A DNA stretch of 64,000 nucleotides from Paludibacteraceae bacterium (lineage in GTDB: Bacteria > Bacteroidota > Bacteroidia > Bacteroidales > Paludibacteraceae). The notes under the pieces are model-generated. The model searched no databases and had not been told where the DNA came from. It saw only the letters and a list, made by a program, of their open reading frames with translations. The position numbers were made by a program, and so were the translations under genes. Every line of letters starts with the position of its first letter. Within the stretch, counting starts at the first letter, position 1. The stretch spans positions 372,001-436,000 of the forward strand of contig JAFSPA010000006.1 of the NCBI GenBank assembly GCA_017443145.1. Direction: 5' to 3'. Positions 1-9,189 of this stretch are shown piece by piece.

Positions 1-267
1 ATCGACCGCATGATGAACAATCTCCGTATGTCGGGCGTCTTGGCTCGCATCAAAGGCCTTATTGTCGGGCAGTTCACCGATTGTGAAGACGACCCGCTTA
101 TGGGCTGTACCATCTACGATACGATTGCTCAAAATAGTGCAGCGTACGACTACCCCGTCCTCTTCGACTTCCCCGCAGGACACATCGAGGACAACCATCC
201 GCTATATCTCAATCATACCGCCACACTAACTGTCACCGAAGACGCTTCACAACTACTCCAACCATGA
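1..267 (+). CDS. LD-carboxypeptidase (peptidase S66), C-terminal fragment
   Basis: The reading frame is open from base 1, so this is the last 88 codons of a gene whose start lies left of the window. The fragment matches the C-terminal part of S66 LD-carboxypeptidases (muramoyltetrapeptide carboxypeptidase, LdcA-like): a segment resembling the domain that returns to an active-site His, here in FDFPAGHIEDN, preceded by the VLARIKGLIVGQF strand. Family members remove the terminal D-Ala from murein tetrapeptides during peptidoglycan recycling. The stop codon overlaps the next start codon (ATGA), so the two genes are probably translationally coupled. The nucleophile Ser and the N-terminal domain cannot be seen here. 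Confidence 0.8.
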   Translation: MDRMMNNLRMSGVLARIKGLIVGQFTDCEDDPLMGCTIYDTIAQNSAAYDYPVLFDFPAGHIEDNHPLYLNHTATLTVTEDASQLLQP

Positions 268-2003
268 CCAAGAAAGAAAAAATAGTCTTCACCTGCCTAC
301 TCACTTTCCTTCTTCTTCCGAACATAATAGGCACTTTCGTTGCGACCGACCTGCTCACTTTCGGTCAGCGCATACTATACCTCATCACATCCGTCTGCAT
401 CTATGCCCTCGGACTGTGTATCTTTAAGCGCCGAACATTCTTTTATGTCTTCTCCGCCTGGTTTCTGCTCAGTGCCATCGAGATAGTGCATCTTATTATC
501 AATCAGGCAACTACGTCGATGCTCTTCATCTTCACTTGCATCAAATCCGAGAAAGGTGAGTTCCTCGAACTTCTCTCCACCTACTGGCCCGTAGTTATCC
601 TCTTTTTCATCCTTTGGGGCATCTATTACTACCTCAACCATCGATTTATTAAGAACGAGTATATCGCGCCGCACAAATGGCGTATGTCCGCTCTCATCAC
701 CATCGTCTCTTTCTTCGTTGTCTCCATCATCATGCTTGGGCTCAGACCTAAGTTCCGCAATATGTTCAACTTCCGCGAGCGCGACGAACGCACTGCTGCA
801 TGGGTAGGATGTGAGAAAGCTTGCCCTGTCAACATGGTCCTCGGCTTCTACCATATCGTCTCCCTCGCGCTCGAGATTCAACGTCAGGAGAAAGCCCTTT
901 CCGACTTCCGCTTCGGCACAGAAATCATAAATCAAAAATCACAAATCACAAATCCACCAATAGTTCTCCTATTGGTGGGCGAGACCTCCCGTTACGACCA
1001 CTGGCAGTTGAACGGCTACGAAAGACCCACATCGCCCTGTCTCATGGCGCGAAGAGACCAACTTATATCCTTCGATTCCGTCTTCACTGTCGGTAATCTC
1101 ACCACCGTCTGCGTTCCGTATTTACTCTCGCGCGCAACACCTGACAATCCGCGTCTCTACTACCACGAGACTTCGGTCGTTGACGCTTTCCATGAAGGAG
1201 GATACCGCACCGCTTGGATTGCCGACCAGTCCTTTAACAACGAGTTCCTTATGCGCATAGCCAACGGCTGCGACTACGCCAAATACGTCACCGACAACGG
1301 ACAAGGTGACTTCATTGACTCCGTCCTCCTCGACCCCTTGCACCACGTCCTAAATGACCAAAAGGCAAATCAAATGATCGTCCTGCATTCCCTCGGTTGC
1401 CACTTCAAATACTCCGAACGCTATCCCGATTCCTTCCAGCAATACACGCCCGACATGAAAGGTATCAACATCCGAGAGATGATACGACAAGTCGACGAAG
1501 ATGCCGAAGGATTCGCACGACTCAAACCCGAGAACATGGCGATTTACAAGAACCTCAAAACCATTCTCGTCAACTCCTACGATAACGCCATCACCTATAC
1601 CGATTACTTCATCGACCAAGTCATCCGAGAACTCGAAGCCACCGGCCGTCCTGCCGTACTCGTTTACGTCGGAGACCATGGTGAAAACCTCTTAGACGAC
1701 GACCGTAACATGTTCCTCCACGGCACCTATTCCGGTAGTAAGTACGAGTACCACGTGCCCCTATTCGTCTGGGCATCAGACAGTTACATCAAACTCCACC
1801 AATCCAAATGGTCCGCCATGCAAGACAACACCTCCAAGTGTTTCTCTACCATGACGCTCTTCCACTCGCTACTTGACCTCGGAGACTTACAATATAGCCA
1901 AATCGACTCGACCCTGCTCTTTACGCAACCCACACTCGTCTCACAGCCCGTCATCTACGGCTTCGACGCCAACATGGTCCGTATCCCCTTGCCCGTCAAA
2001 TAG
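264..2003 (+). CDS. EptA-like phosphoethanolamine transferase, inner membrane
   Basis: A 579-aa protein with about five N-terminal membrane segments (residues ~8-160) and a periplasmic alkaline-phosphatase/sulfatase-fold domain. Catalytic features of lipid A phosphoethanolamine transferases are visible: LLLVGETSRYDHW (metal-binding Glu240), the nucleophile Thr at 280/281 in GNLTTVCVP, and GDHGEN...MFLHG with the Asp-His metal ligands and a substrate His. The family moves phosphoethanolamine from phosphatidylethanolamine to lipid A or other glycans. The target here is not known. The linker at ~222-232 is encoded by short near-repeats of AAATCAC, probably an expandable joint between the two domains. 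It starts inside the previous stop (ATGA). Confidence 0.85.
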   Translation: MTKKEKIVFTCLLTFLLLPNIIGTFVATDLLTFGQRILYLITSVCIYALGLCIFKRRTFFYVFSAWFLLSAIEIVHLIINQATTSMLFIFTCIKSEKGEFLELLSTYWPVVILFFILWGIYYYLNHRFIKNEYIAPHKWRMSALITIVSFFVVSIIMLGLRPKFRNMFNFRERDERTAAWVGCEKACPVNMVLGFYHIVSLALEIQRQEKALSDFRFGTEIINQKSQITNPPIVLLLVGETSRYDHWQLNGYERPTSPCLMARRDQLISFDSVFTVGNLTTVCVPYLLSRATPDNPRLYYHETSVVDAFHEGGYRTAWIADQSFNNEFLMRIANGCDYAKYVTDNGQGDFIDSVLLDPLHHVLNDQKANQMIVLHSLGCHFKYSERYPDSFQQYTPDMKGINIREMIRQVDEDAEGFARLKPENMAIYKNLKTILVNSYDNAITYTDYFIDQVIRELEATGRPAVLVYVGDHGENLLDDDRNMFLHGTYSGSKYEYHVPLFVWASDSYIKLHQSKWSAMQDNTSKCFSTMTLFHSLLDLGDLQYSQIDSTLLFTQPTLVSQPVIYGFDANMVRIPLPVK

Positions 2004-2026
2004 CATCCACCATTTCACCACTTACT

Positions 2027-2081
2027 ACCGTACGATAACCGTAGGATAACCGTACGATAACCGTAGGATAACCGTACGATA
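2027..2081. repeat. 11-bp tandem repeat, 5 units, alternating ACCGTACGATA / ACCGTAGGATA
   Basis: Five contiguous 11-bp units lie in the gap between two converging genes. Units 1, 3 and 5 read ACCGTACGATA and units 2 and 4 read ACCGTAGGATA, so the exact repeat unit is 22 bp. It is followed by a decayed sixth unit (cccgtaaca). No promoter or hairpin was seen in the rest of the gap (2004-2157). Confidence 0.95.
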
Positions 2082-2157
2082 CCCGTAACATATAGCGCAC
2101 ATCGTGATACCCTACGAATAGGAACACGATGGTCAAGAAAAGAAAAGTATTACCTTA

Positions 2158-2961
2158 TTAGTCGTCGAGGTCAGAAGCTTTGCCCTTGTATGCAGGAGCT
2201 CTCTTCTCAAAGAATGCCGCTATACCTTCTTTATAATCCTCGCCGCGATAGACACGCGTGCGATACGTATTAATGCGCTCAAAGCTCTCACTCGACATCG
2301 TCGCAGCTGCCTTGCTCAATATGCGGAACTGACGCTTGATAGCCGATACGCTCAGCACCGAGTTACGACGCAGCGGAGCACAGAACTTCTCCTCTAACAA
2401 CGCATCTAATTGCTCCTCCGGCGCTATATGATTGACCAAACCAACGTTCAACGCATCCTGCGCAGTAATCGGATTGGCCGTGAAGAACATCTCACGAGCC
2501 TTATTGATTCCTAACTGGTTAATGAAGTGCATGATTCCCGATGCGTTATACGGTATGCCTATCTTCGCCGGCGTGATGGCAAACGTCGCCGTCTCTGCAG
2601 CCACAATCATGTCGCAACTCAAGCACAAATCACACGCACCACCCCACACTGTACCGTTGGCGCACGCAATAACCGGAATAGGTATATCCTGCACCTTACG
2701 CAGTAACTGCTCCATTGGCACTTCGTAAGCCAACGGATCCGATCCGTCAGTCGGCAACTCGTGGATATTATGACCCGCAGACCAAACACCGCGTTTGCAC
2801 TCTGCCGTCAGGATAATTCCCACACACTCTGCTGCATACGCCGCGTCAATGGCCTCAATCAACTCCGAGCACATCACCTCACTTAGGCAATTAAAATGCT
2901 CCGAATCCTGCATTGTGATGCGCGCAATGCGGTCACTAATAACCAATCTTACCAGTTCCAT
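2158..2961 (-). CDS. scpB: Methylmalonyl-CoA decarboxylase (crotonase family)
   Basis: A crotonase-superfamily protein of 267 aa, very close in motifs to E. coli ScpB/YgfG: SAGHNIHELP, the NGTVWGGACDL oxyanion-hole segment, ITPAKIGIPYN and FTANPITAQDAL. ScpB decarboxylates methylmalonyl-CoA to propionyl-CoA, which fits propionate production from succinate. I chose the ATG at 2961 (MELVRLVI) because the longer frame runs back into the neighbouring methyltransferase gene in another phase and adds unrelated residues. It is transcribed after the methyltransferase gene, 49 bp downstream, probably in one operon. No methylmalonyl-CoA mutase genes are adjacent in this window. Confidence 0.85.
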   Translation of the reverse strand: MELVRLVISDRIARITMQDSEHFNCLSEVMCSELIEAIDAAYAAECVGIILTAECKRGVWSAGHNIHELPTDGSDPLAYEVPMEQLLRKVQDIPIPVIACANGTVWGGACDLCLSCDMIVAAETATFAITPAKIGIPYNASGIMHFINQLGINKAREMFFTANPITAQDALNVGLVNHIAPEEQLDALLEEKFCAPLRRNSVLSVSAIKRQFRILSKAAATMSSESFERINTYRTRVYRGEDYKEGIAAFFEKRAPAYKGKASDLDD

Positions 2962-3010
2962 ATCGTATTTGAAATTTTTACCAGACGACGCTTCCGTAAA
3001 CTTACGGTGA

Positions 3011-4348
3011 TTAGAGGTGCCTAATGCGCCATTCGTTCGGATAGAGATTATTAAGGCGGTTACCCACGTTCTTCGCAAAACCAACTGGCACATCGTCATA
3101 AGTGAGCAGAACCACCCCAAGCGGCACATTGTCCAACGCCAGAGCCTCGGTACGCAGATACGACAACGCCTGTTCGCGCGTCAGCGCAATATTCGGGAAC
3201 ATATCCCGCTTGAGCCCCTTGGCCATACTCAAACTATGCTGCGGAGCAACACCCTTACCACGTTCTTCGCCTATACCAAAGCCAGTCAGCACGCAGGTCA
3301 GGTTCTCATACAGAATGTCTATCAGCGCCTTGTACTTCGCTGGATAAGCCGTCATGAAACGGTCATTCTGCCGGAAAGCCCAACGGTCCGGCTCCTGAAG
3401 CCATGTGCGCAACACTTTCTCGTAGTCCGTATTGCACTGCGCCAGACGTTTCGGGTCCTTAATCTTATACGGCGCAAAAGGCTCGATATGCTTGCGGAAA
3501 GCGCAGAGGTAGAATCCCTCGCCCTTCACTTTATGCGGATAGAAATGATATCCCGGGAAACCTTCCTCAATCTGCCACGACGGATCATGATGTACCGGCA
3601 GTATCTCAGCACCAAGGCACTCGGCTATCCATTGTGCATTCTCCTCATCCTCCTCCTCATTAAAGGTGCAAGTCGAGTAAATCAGCACACCTCCCGGCTT
3701 GAGCGCTTCCCACACATCCATTAAAATAGCACGTTGACGCTCAGCACACATCTTCACATTCCTCAAACTCCACTCTTCGCGCGACGCCGGATCTTTGCGG
3801 AACATACCCTCACCCGAGCACGGAGCATCCACCAGGATACAATCGAATAGATTAGGCGTCTTCTCGCCGAAATCTGCCGCCTTGTTAAAGGTCACCATCG
3901 TGTTGCCGTTGCCCCATTTTTGGATGTTCTCACTCAGAACAAACAACCGCTGACGAACCACTTCGTTGCTGATAAGCAAACCTTCCTTCCCCAAGTGCTG
4001 CGAAATAAGTGTTGACTTACCTCCCGGTGCAGCACATAAATCCAGCACCACACTATCCGAAGGCACGTACTGGTCCAGCACCTGCTGAATGAACATCGAA
4101 CTCGCCTCTTGCACATAATACGCACCCGCGTGAAAGAGCGGATCAAGCGTGAACGAAATACGCTCCGACAGATAATAACCGTCAATATGCCACGGCACTT
4201 CGTCTATATCGCATGGGAAGTCCAAGACATCCTTCTTGTCGTTTAGACGGATAGACGTTACCGGCTCCGTCTCCAAAGCACGGAACAGTTGTTCAGCCTC
4301 AGCCCCTAACTGTTGACGCATACTATCCAAAAAGTCTATCGGTAGCAT
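3011..4348 (-). CDS. RsmF-like 16S rRNA m5C methyltransferase (NOL1/NOP2/Sun family)
   Basis: A 445-aa protein with a Rossmann methyltransferase core. SAM binding is at DLCAAPGGKS, and the two catalytic cysteines of RNA m5C methyltransferases are in DAPCSGEGMF and YSTCTFNEEE. The extra C-terminal part (from ~300, including FYLCAFRKH) corresponds to the RsmF-type RNA-binding extension. The start was taken at 4348 (MLPIDFLD); the 44 upstream codons of the open frame lie in the promoter region and encode nothing recognisable. It is divergent from dnaN, with its own promoter. Confidence 0.85.
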   Translation of the reverse strand: MLPIDFLDSMRQQLGAEAEQLFRALETEPVTSIRLNDKKDVLDFPCDIDEVPWHIDGYYLSERISFTLDPLFHAGAYYVQEASSMFIQQVLDQYVPSDSVVLDLCAAPGGKSTLISQHLGKEGLLISNEVVRQRLFVLSENIQKWGNGNTMVTFNKAADFGEKTPNLFDCILVDAPCSGEGMFRKDPASREEWSLRNVKMCAERQRAILMDVWEALKPGGVLIYSTCTFNEEEDEENAQWIAECLGAEILPVHHDPSWQIEEGFPGYHFYPHKVKGEGFYLCAFRKHIEPFAPYKIKDPKRLAQCNTDYEKVLRTWLQEPDRWAFRQNDRFMTAYPAKYKALIDILYENLTCVLTGFGIGEERGKGVAPQHSLSMAKGLKRDMFPNIALTREQALSYLRTEALALDNVPLGVVLLTYDDVPVGFAKNVGNRLNNLYPNEWRIRHL

Positions 4349-4367
4349 ATTTTTCGTTTTTCGGCCG

Positions 4368-4399
4368 CAAAAGTAGTATATTTTTTTGGAATATGCAAA
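4368..4399 (-). promoter_or_regulatory. Promoter of the m5C methyltransferase gene
   Basis: On the minus strand TTTG (4396-4399) is followed after 20 bp by TACTTTTG (4368-4375), the Bacteroidota -33/-7 arrangement. It is divergent from the dnaN promoter. Confidence 0.75.
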
Positions 4400-4424
4400 T
4401 TTTTTACAAAAATATGCACAAATA

Positions 4425-4456
4425 TTTGCATATATGGCAAAAAAGCAGTATCTTTG
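4425..4456 (+). promoter_or_regulatory. Promoter of dnaN
   Basis: TTTG (4425-4428), a 20-bp spacer and TATCTTTG (4449-4456) match the Bacteroidota sigma-ABfr consensus. The dnaN start lies 40 bp downstream, after an A-rich leader without a Shine-Dalgarno sequence. Confidence 0.8.
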
Positions 4457-4495
4457 CGCGCTTAAATGTGAATTAAACAAATTAAAGATAAGAAT

Positions 4496-5620
4496 ATGAA
4501 ATTTAACGTATCAAGCACGAAGTTGTTTGCACAACTGCAAGCACTGAGCAAAGTGATTGCTCCAAAAAACAGTCTCCAAATTCTGGAAGATGTACTCTTT
4601 GACCTCAACGGTAACAATCTGACTATGACGGCCTCCGACGGCGAGACCACCATCCGCACCACCATTGACGTGGAGAACGCAGAAGGCCAAGGTAAAGTGG
4701 CTAGCGGCGCTAAACTGCTGCTCGAGACACTCAAAGAGTTCCCGGAACAACCACTCACTTTCCAAATTGACGATCAAAACTACGCCATTAACATCACCAG
4801 CGAGAACGGTACCTATTCCTTCGTTGGCGCTAACGGCAACGAGTACCCGGAAATGCCTGTAGCAGGCGCAGAGAACGGACGTATTGAGTTCCCCGCAGAA
4901 GTATTGCTCGAGGCTATCAACAAGACTATCTTCTGCACCGCTGACGACGAGCTCCGTCCCGTCATGAACGGTATCTACTTCGACATGCTCGAGGATAAAA
5001 TCGTGCTCGTGGCAACCGATGCTCACCGCCTCGTTCGTTATACTAACACTTCCATCAGTGCACCACAGGCCATGAACTTCATACTGCCGAAAAAACCCGC
5101 TGCACTGCTTAAGAACGTGCTCGCAAAAGAGGAAGGTGCTGTCACCATCATCTTCGGCGAGAAAAACGCCCGTTTTGAGTTCGGACAGACCATCGTCGTT
5201 TGCCGCCAGATAGAGGGACGCTTCCCCAACTACAATGCCGTTATTCCGCAGAATAACCAGAACAAAGTGGTGGTGGATCGCCAAACAATCATCAACGCCT
5301 GCAAACGTGTGGCTGTCTTCGCAAACACAGGTACCAGCCTGCTCAAACTCGCGCTCTCCGAGAACCAGATTAAGATCTCCGCACAGGATATCGACTTCTC
5401 AACCAGCGCCGAAGAGACCATCGCTTGCTCCTACACGGGCGCACCTATGGCTATCGGATTCAAGGCTCCGTTCCTCATCGAGATCATTGGCTCTATCGCC
5501 AGCGATGAAGTGGTACTCGAGTTGGCTGATCCCGCACGCGCAGGACTTATCCTGCCCGCAGAGAATGAGCCGAACGAAGACCTGCTCATGCTGCTCATGC
5601 CGATGCTGCTCAACGACTAA
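4496..5620 (+). CDS. dnaN: DNA polymerase III beta subunit (sliding clamp)
   Basis: A full-length clamp of 374 aa with the three repeated clamp domains. Typical features are the N-terminal MKFNVSSTKL strand, DELRPVMNGIYF and VATDAHRLVRY in the middle domain, and a hydrophobic C-terminus ending in LLMLLMPML, as in other Bacteroidota clamps. It tethers the replicative polymerase and repair enzymes to DNA. It has its own promoter and is followed 31 bp later by an exonuclease gene, a pairing also common in related genomes. dnaA is not in this window. Confidence 0.97.
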   Translation: MKFNVSSTKLFAQLQALSKVIAPKNSLQILEDVLFDLNGNNLTMTASDGETTIRTTIDVENAEGQGKVASGAKLLLETLKEFPEQPLTFQIDDQNYAINITSENGTYSFVGANGNEYPEMPVAGAENGRIEFPAEVLLEAINKTIFCTADDELRPVMNGIYFDMLEDKIVLVATDAHRLVRYTNTSISAPQAMNFILPKKPAALLKNVLAKEEGAVTIIFGEKNARFEFGQTIVVCRQIEGRFPNYNAVIPQNNQNKVVVDRQTIINACKRVAVFANTGTSLLKLALSENQIKISAQDIDFSTSAEETIACSYTGAPMAIGFKAPFLIEIIGSIASDEVVLELADPARAGLILPAENEPNEDLLMLLMPMLLND

Positions 5621-5651
5621 GAGAATACAGACTTTTGACATCTCATAGTCA

Positions 5652-6443
5652 ATGAAATTACAGTTAGCTAAACCGTTGGTGTTCTTTGATTTAGAGACCA
5701 CCGGAATCAATATCGCCTCTGACCGCATCGTCGAGCTCAGTTACTATAAACTCCTCCCTAACGGCTCATCGGAGAGTAAGACCTACCGCGTCAAACCCGT
5801 CGTTCTTAACAACGGTGTCGAAGAGCAGATGCATATTCCTGCGGAGGCTTCCGCTGTGCACGGTATCTACGATGAGGACGTGGCCAACTGCCCCACCTTC
5901 AAACAGATAGCGGCAGAGGTGGCACAGACGATCGAGGGATGCGACTTGGCTGGATATAACTCCAACCACTTCGACCTGCCGCTACTCGCCGAGGAATTCG
6001 CACGCACCGAGGTGACAATCGACCTCAAGCGAATGAAGATGGTGGACGTGTTCACAATCTTCACCAAGAACGAGCCTCGCAACCTCACCGCTGCGTATAA
6101 GTTCTACTGCGGTAAGGACCTCAACGATGCCCACTCGGCCTGTGCCGATACCATGGCAACGTACGAGGTGCTCATGGCTCAACTGGAGCGATATGACATT
6201 CCTACAACCGTTAACGAACTCGCCGAATACACCGCCGGTTCGCAGAAATATGCGGACTTCGCAGGACGTATTGTCTACGACCAAGACGGCGTGGAGTGCT
6301 TTAACTTCGGTAAATACAAAGGCAACCGCGTCGCAGATGTCTTCCGACGCGACACAGGCTATTACGGATGGCTAACTGCCGGGGACTTCCCCGAATATAC
6401 AAAACGTATCTTTACCAGGATATTCCTTGACTTACGCAAATGA
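5652..6443 (+). CDS. DnaQ-like 3'-5' exonuclease (DEDDh) with C-terminal DUF3820-like part
   Basis: A 263-aa protein. Residues 1-~175 form an RNase T/DnaQ fold: FFDLETTGI carries the first Asp-Glu pair, SNHFDLPLL the second Asp, and DAHSACADTMAT the His and last Asp of the DEDDh set. The C-terminal segment with FNFGKYKGNRVADV resembles DUF3820, often joined to such exonucleases. It may be the proofreading subunit or a general DNA/RNA trimming enzyme; the sequence does not decide. It overlaps the next gene by an ATGA. Confidence 0.85.
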   Translation: MKLQLAKPLVFFDLETTGINIASDRIVELSYYKLLPNGSSESKTYRVKPVVLNNGVEEQMHIPAEASAVHGIYDEDVANCPTFKQIAAEVAQTIEGCDLAGYNSNHFDLPLLAEEFARTEVTIDLKRMKMVDVFTIFTKNEPRNLTAAYKFYCGKDLNDAHSACADTMATYEVLMAQLERYDIPTTVNELAEYTAGSQKYADFAGRIVYDQDGVECFNFGKYKGNRVADVFRRDTGYYGWLTAGDFPEYTKRIFTRIFLDLRK

Positions 6444-8422
6444 GACAACTAACGCAACAAGAGATAGCTCAGTTGGAGTCGCAGAACTGCTCTGCCCACA
6501 ACTGGTCGGACGTACAAGTCGCTGACGCTTTCTGCGCAGATTATGTAAAGGACACCCGTTTCTCGGGACATTGTACACTCGGCGTCTTTGACCAAGATTT
6601 CGAACTGCCGGGCGGACTGCAAGTGCACTCCGGTATCTACCACGCCACCTTGCATAACGTGGAAGTCGGTGACAACTGCCACCTGTACAATATCCACAAC
6701 TACATCGCTAACTACACCATCGGCAAAGAGACTTGTATTGAGAACGTCAACTCCATCTTAGTAGACGGTACTACGACCTTCGGTAACGGTGTGCGCGTAC
6801 CCGTCATGAACGAAGGTGGCGGACGTGAGATACCTATCTTCAACGAACTGACAGCCAGCCTGGCATATGTGCTCACGCTCTATCGGCACCGCCCGAAGAT
6901 GATTGCCAACCTCGAGAAACGCATCGACGACTACGCGGCACAACAGGCAGCTGACCACGGCACTATCGGCGAACAAGTGCATATTCTCAACTGCGGTAGC
7001 ATCAAGAACGTACGCATTGGAGACAGCGCACAGTTAGTAGGCGTTTCACGCCTCAAGAACGGCTCCATCAACTCCAACCACTACGCTCCCGTTAAACTCG
7101 GTTCAGGCGTTAAGTGCACGGACTTCATCATCTGTTCCGGCGTTGAGATCAACGACTCAACACTCGTGGACAAATGCTTTGTCGGACAGGGTTGTATCTT
7201 CGACAAGCACTACTCCGCCGGCGAATCACTGTTCTTCAGTAACTGCCAAGGGATGCACGGCGAGGCATGCGCAATCTTTGCCGGACCATACACCGTCACG
7301 CACCATAAATCGACCCTCCTCATCGCGGGTATGTTCTCCTTCCTCAATGCCGGTTCAGGTAGTAACCAGTCCAACCACATGTATAAGCTTGGTCCTATTC
7401 ACCAAGGTGTGGCAGAACGTGGCGCGAAGACAACTTCCGACTCCTACCTCCTTTGGCCTTCGCGCATAGGCGCTTTCTCACTCGTCATGGGTAGGCACAC
7501 GCACCACGCGGACACATCGGACCTGCCGTTCTCTTACCTCATCGAGAATAACTCCGAGTCGTTCCTCGTACCGGGCGCTAACCTCCGTACTGTAGGTACA
7601 ATCCGCGATGCGCAGAAATGGCCCAAGCGTGATAACCGCAAAGACCCGGACCTGCTCGACCAGATAAATTTCAATCTCCTCTCGCCCTATACCGTGCAGA
7701 AGATGTGGCGCGGACTCGAGGTGCTCAAGGAACTACAAACATTGTCGGGAGAGAATACCGAAGTGTACGGCTATAAGAACTGCAAAATTCGTAACACCTC
7801 CCTTACCCACGGAATGAAACTCTATACCATCGGTATTCAGAAATTCCTCGGTAACTCACTCATCTCCCGCATCGAGAAGAACGCGGATAAGATTCACTCC
7901 CTTGACGACCTGCGCAAGGTGCTTACACCCGATACTCACATCGGACAAGGCGAGTGGGTGGACTTAGCAGGACTGATAGCGCCCAAGAGCGAAGTGACGG
8001 AACTGCTCAACGAACTTGAGCAAGATAAGCTCACGCTCGAACAAGTGCGCAAACGGTTCATCGACATGCACCAGAACTACTACACCTACGAGTGGACATG
8101 GGCTGCCGGCAAGATAGAAAAAGTCATTGGACATCCTATGGCCAACATCACCCTCAACGAGGTAAGACGCGTCGTGGATGACTGGCAAAAAGCTGTCGTG
8201 GATCTTGACAATATGGTCTATGACGATGCCCGCAAGGAGTTCAACCTCAACTCCCAAACAGGCTTCGGCGTGGATGGAGACGCTCGCCAACAGCGTGCCG
8301 ACTTCGAGTCCGTACGTGGCTCGTTCGAGAGTAACACCTTCGTTATGGCCGTACTCGAACATATTCGTACCAAATCCGCTCTTGGAGACAAAATACGTGC
8401 TATACTGGATAAACTAAAATGA
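6440..8422 (+). CDS. DUF4954 family protein, predicted left-handed beta-helix
   Basis: A 660-aa protein of the DUF4954 family, known mainly from Bacteroidota. The first ~420 residues show hexapeptide-like spacing of small hydrophobic and Gly/Asn residues (for example VGDNCHLYNIHNYIANYTIG and RIGDSAQLVGVSRL), as in acyl- or nucleotidyltransferase beta-helices. The last ~200 residues are helical and charged. No signal peptide, so it is cytoplasmic. By fold it could be a sugar-nucleotide or acyl transferase, but I see no specific catalytic signature and leave the function open. It overlaps both neighbours by ATGA. Confidence 0.8.
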   Translation: MRQLTQQEIAQLESQNCSAHNWSDVQVADAFCADYVKDTRFSGHCTLGVFDQDFELPGGLQVHSGIYHATLHNVEVGDNCHLYNIHNYIANYTIGKETCIENVNSILVDGTTTFGNGVRVPVMNEGGGREIPIFNELTASLAYVLTLYRHRPKMIANLEKRIDDYAAQQAADHGTIGEQVHILNCGSIKNVRIGDSAQLVGVSRLKNGSINSNHYAPVKLGSGVKCTDFIICSGVEINDSTLVDKCFVGQGCIFDKHYSAGESLFFSNCQGMHGEACAIFAGPYTVTHHKSTLLIAGMFSFLNAGSGSNQSNHMYKLGPIHQGVAERGAKTTSDSYLLWPSRIGAFSLVMGRHTHHADTSDLPFSYLIENNSESFLVPGANLRTVGTIRDAQKWPKRDNRKDPDLLDQINFNLLSPYTVQKMWRGLEVLKELQTLSGENTEVYGYKNCKIRNTSLTHGMKLYTIGIQKFLGNSLISRIEKNADKIHSLDDLRKVLTPDTHIGQGEWVDLAGLIAPKSEVTELLNELEQDKLTLEQVRKRFIDMHQNYYTYEWTWAAGKIEKVIGHPMANITLNEVRRVVDDWQKAVVDLDNMVYDDARKEFNLNSQTGFGVDGDARQQRADFESVRGSFESNTFVMAVLEHIRTKSALGDKIRAILDKLK

Positions 8423-9189
8423 CCGATGCTGTCACCATATTAGGCTCGGGAAGCGCATTGCCTACCTACCAGAACAGTCCTTCCGGACAGATTCTCTCCC
8501 TCAACGATAAGTCGTTCCTTATCGACTGCGGCGAAGGAGTCCAGATAACCATGCGCCAACTCGGGGTCAAGACTGCTCGACTCTATTCGGTCTTTATCTC
8601 ACATCTGCACGGCGACCACTGCTTCGGACTGATAGGACTCATCTCTACCCTGAGCATGATGAACCGCACACAGCCGCTGCATATCTATGCACACGCCGAC
8701 TTGCAGAAACTGCTGCAACCGTTAATCGACTACCATTGCGGAGATATGCTCAGTTTTGAGGTGGTCTTCCATCCTATCAATCCGCGCAAACAGGCCATCA
8801 TCTTCGAGGACCGTAATATCACCGTTGAGACGATTCCGCTCAAGCACAAAGTGCCAACATGCGGTTTCCTCTTCTGCGACAAAGGACAGAAGCGGTATGC
8901 CTATGTCTCCGACACGATGTATTCGCCTAAAATCATTCCGCAGATAAGCGGTGTGGACCTGCTCTACCACGAGGCAACCTACACCGACGAGCACGAGGCG
9001 CGGTGCAAGAGCACAACGCACTCCACCGCCCGTCAGGCAGCTACCATTGCACGGGACGCAGAGGCAAAAAACCTACTCATCGGACATTTCTCGGCACGGG
9101 TCGATGACCATCAGCTCTTCCTACACGAGGCGCTGGAAGTCTTCCCCAACACACGACTCGCTGTCGAACGTAAGACGATTGAATTCTAA
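8419..9189 (+). CDS. rnz: Ribonuclease Z-type metallo-beta-lactamase
   Basis: A 256-aa MBL-fold protein. The metal ligands of tRNase Z are present: SHLHGDHCFGL (HxHxDH), YVSDTMY (bridging Asp), the His in YHEATYTDEHEA, and GHFSAR. FLIDCGEGVQITMRQLG is also characteristic of RNase Z. It is shorter than the usual ~300 aa and the exosite arm appears reduced, so a related phosphodiesterase cannot be excluded. The expected role is 3' processing of tRNA precursors. It overlaps the previous gene by ATGA and radA by one base (TAATG). Confidence 0.8.
   Translation: MTDAVTILGSGSALPTYQNSPSGQILSLNDKSFLIDCGEGVQITMRQLGVKTARLYSVFISHLHGDHCFGLIGLISTLSMMNRTQPLHIYAHADLQKLLQPLIDYHCGDMLSFEVVFHPINPRKQAIIFEDRNITVETIPLKHKVPTCGFLFCDKGQKRYAYVSDTMYSPKIIPQISGVDLLYHEATYTDEHEARCKSTTHSTARQAATIARDAEAKNLLIGHFSARVDDHQLFLHEALEVFPNTRLAVERKTIEF

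Noticed and set aside
375-935. 186-codon minus-strand ORF opposite the EptA-like gene
   Set aside because: A shadow of the membrane-protein reading frame, with biased acidic composition.
2962-3129. N-terminal extension of the methylmalonyl-CoA decarboxylase
   Set aside because: It overlaps the end of the neighbouring methyltransferase gene in another frame and is not similar to the family.
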